6,947 bases of DNA from Anaerohalosphaeraceae bacterium. GTDB taxonomy: Bacteria; Planctomycetota; Phycisphaerae; Sedimentisphaerales; Anaerohalosphaeraceae. Shown piece after piece: positions 6,156 through 6,947 of this stretch. The position numbers and the translations under genes were made by a program. Within the stretch, counting starts at the first letter, position 1. Each line of letters opens with the position of its first letter. The DNA is taken from assembly GCA_035378985.1 (NCBI GenBank), contig DAOSUR010000033.1, positions 1 through 6,947 on the forward strand, in the 5' to 3' direction. The notes beneath the pieces were generated by a model. The model saw only the letters and a list, made by a program, of their open reading frames with translations, did no database searches and was not told the DNA's origin.

Positions 6156-6473
6156 ATGAGAATGGAATCCGAAAATATCATAGAAGAGATCAAAGAGACA
6201 TCGTGGCTTAAGTTGGCGGCAACTGTGCTGTCCATCGTGTTTGCATGCGGAATTGTTTACAAAATGATTAGTGATAACACACGAGTAATTCAGATACACG
6301 AGACAAAAATCAATGAAATAGAAAAATGGATCTCGGCCCAGACCGAGAACCAAAGGAACATTGAAAAAACCCTCACCAGGATTGAAAACAATATCTCTGC
6401 CATTTCCGATATACGAGCGAAGGTCGATTATCTGATCGACACAACGCGGGAGCGGGAGAAGGAAAAAAAATGA
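6156..6473 (+). CDS. Single-pass membrane protein with coiled coil, unknown function
   Basis: I do not recognise this 105-residue protein as a known family. A short acidic N-terminus (SENIIEEIKE) precedes one hydrophobic helix, about residues 17-38 (WLKLAATVLSIVFACGIVYKMI), then a long helix (42-98) with heptad-spaced Ile/Leu at 69, 73, 76, 80 and 83, ending in a charged REREKEKK tail. This is an N-anchored membrane protein with a coiled-coil tail, the layout of an inner-membrane spanin, but an XhlA-like lysis protein (which has the reverse order) or a virion/entry protein are not excluded. It lies in the neck-tail gene run, 9 bases after the previous stop, and overlaps the next gene by ATGA. 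ATG 6162 (Met3) is an equally possible start, with GATGAGA just upstream. Confidence 0.7.
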   Translation: MRMESENIIEEIKETSWLKLAATVLSIVFACGIVYKMISDNTRVIQIHETKINEIEKWISAQTENQRNIEKTLTRIENNISAISDIRAKVDYLIDTTREREKEKK

Positions 6474-6904
6474 CAACCGCTGTTGACATAGCCGATGCTG
6501 TCGTCTCTGAACTGAACAATTCTGAAGCCGGATTCAGTTTGGATTTTACAGCTGAACGGATTCTGCTGCCGTATTTCGAACAGAAGGATCTTGTATCACT
6601 TAAAGTGACAGTTGTCCCGTCTGAAGTATCATATTCTTCGCTGAGCAGGAGTTCTGTGCTTGCTGAGTATGGAATTGATGTGGCTGTCCAGAAGAAAGTG
6701 AATGTTGGCAGCGATGATGATATTGAAACACTGATAGGTTTGACGAAGGAAATAGCCGACTACCTGAGAAGGAAAAAGTTGGCTTTGGCTGATTATGCAT
6801 GCTGGGCACGAAGCCAGATTAGCCCGTTGTATTCCGTTGAACATCTGCTTGACCACAAGGTTTTTACAAGCGTTGTGAAAATATCCTACAAAACTGCGGA
6901 GTGA
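6470..6904 (+). CDS. Tail-completion / minor tail protein candidate (gpU-position)
   Basis: This 144-residue protein has an N-terminal helix (VDIADAVVSELNN), a segment FTAERILLPYFEQKDL (26-41), a strand SLKVTVVPSEVSY (43-55), another strand EYGIDVAVQKKV (66-77), a helix DDDIETLIGLTKEIADYLRRKKL (82-104), and a final strand VFTSVVKISYKT (131-142). The alternation of helix and strand, the size and the position after neck genes resemble tail-completion or tail-terminator proteins such as lambda gpU, which cap the tail and join it to the head. ATG 6470 overlaps the previous stop in ATGA, and GGGAGAAGG (6454-6462) provides a good ribosome binding site. Function is inferred from context; I see no diagnostic motif. 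Confidence 0.55.
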   Translation: MTTAVDIADAVVSELNNSEAGFSLDFTAERILLPYFEQKDLVSLKVTVVPSEVSYSSLSRSSVLAEYGIDVAVQKKVNVGSDDDIETLIGLTKEIADYLRRKKLALADYACWARSQISPLYSVEHLLDHKVFTSVVKISYKTAE

Positions 6905-6910
6905 AAGAAA

Positions 6911-6947
6911 ATGAGAACTTTTTCAAAATTTGCCGTTGTACTCAGTT
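6911..6947 (+). CDS. Start of a further gene, 3' end outside window
   Basis: ATG 6911 opens a frame (MRTFSKFAVVLS) that runs off the window end. GGAG at 6898-6901 lies nine bases upstream and overlaps the preceding stop region, so it is well placed as ribosome binding site. Only 12 codons are visible. By gene order it could be the next tail gene; the hydrophobic AVVLS could equally begin a signal or membrane segment. No product can be named. Confidence 0.6.
   Translation, partial: MRTFSKFAVVLS

Overview
This window is part of the virion-assembly module of a tailed double-stranded DNA bacteriophage or prophage. All genes run on the + strand, packed head to tail in the lambda-like order: packaging enzyme, connector, capsid, neck, first tail genes. 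No host housekeeping gene, integrase, tRNA, insertion sequence or CRISPR array is visible. The host appears to be a Gram-negative bacterium with mid-range GC. The protease-capsid fusion and its neighbours resemble phages and prophages of Proteobacteria and of the Planctomycetes/PVC group. The sequence alone does not fix the phylum.

Layout. Positions 3-1241 hold the C-terminal part of the terminase large subunit, including its whole nuclease domain; the ATPase domain lies upstream of the window. Directly joined to it (1242-1451) is a 69-residue zinc-ribbon protein whose pattern closely follows the N-terminal ribbon of the repressor NrdR. A 236-bp gap (1452-1687) carries a plausible sigma70-type promoter, two strong hairpins and a possible 40-codon gene. 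Next come a small gpW-like protein (1688-1882), a lambda-type portal (1886-3301), and a 667-residue fusion of prohead protease, scaffold and major capsid protein (3310-5313). A DUF2190-type capsid decoration protein (5381-5707) follows and is closed by a strong intrinsic terminator (5733-5767). Beyond it lie a head-tail joining candidate (5787-6146), a single-pass membrane coiled-coil protein of unknown role (6156-6473), a tail-completion candidate (6470-6904) and the first codons of one more gene (6911 on).

How the genes work together. The portal forms the ring through which terminase packages DNA. The fusion polypeptide assembles the procapsid and should process itself into free coat protein. 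The DUF2190 protein stabilises or decorates the shell. The small proteins close the head and attach the tail. The most notable points are the protease-capsid fusion with a possible internal start (SD-like GGAG ahead of the ATG at 3880) and a dnaX-like slippery heptamer (3888-3894) at the domain boundary; the NrdR-like ribbon next to terminase; the structured leader ahead of the portal block; and a membrane coiled-coil gene inside the neck module.
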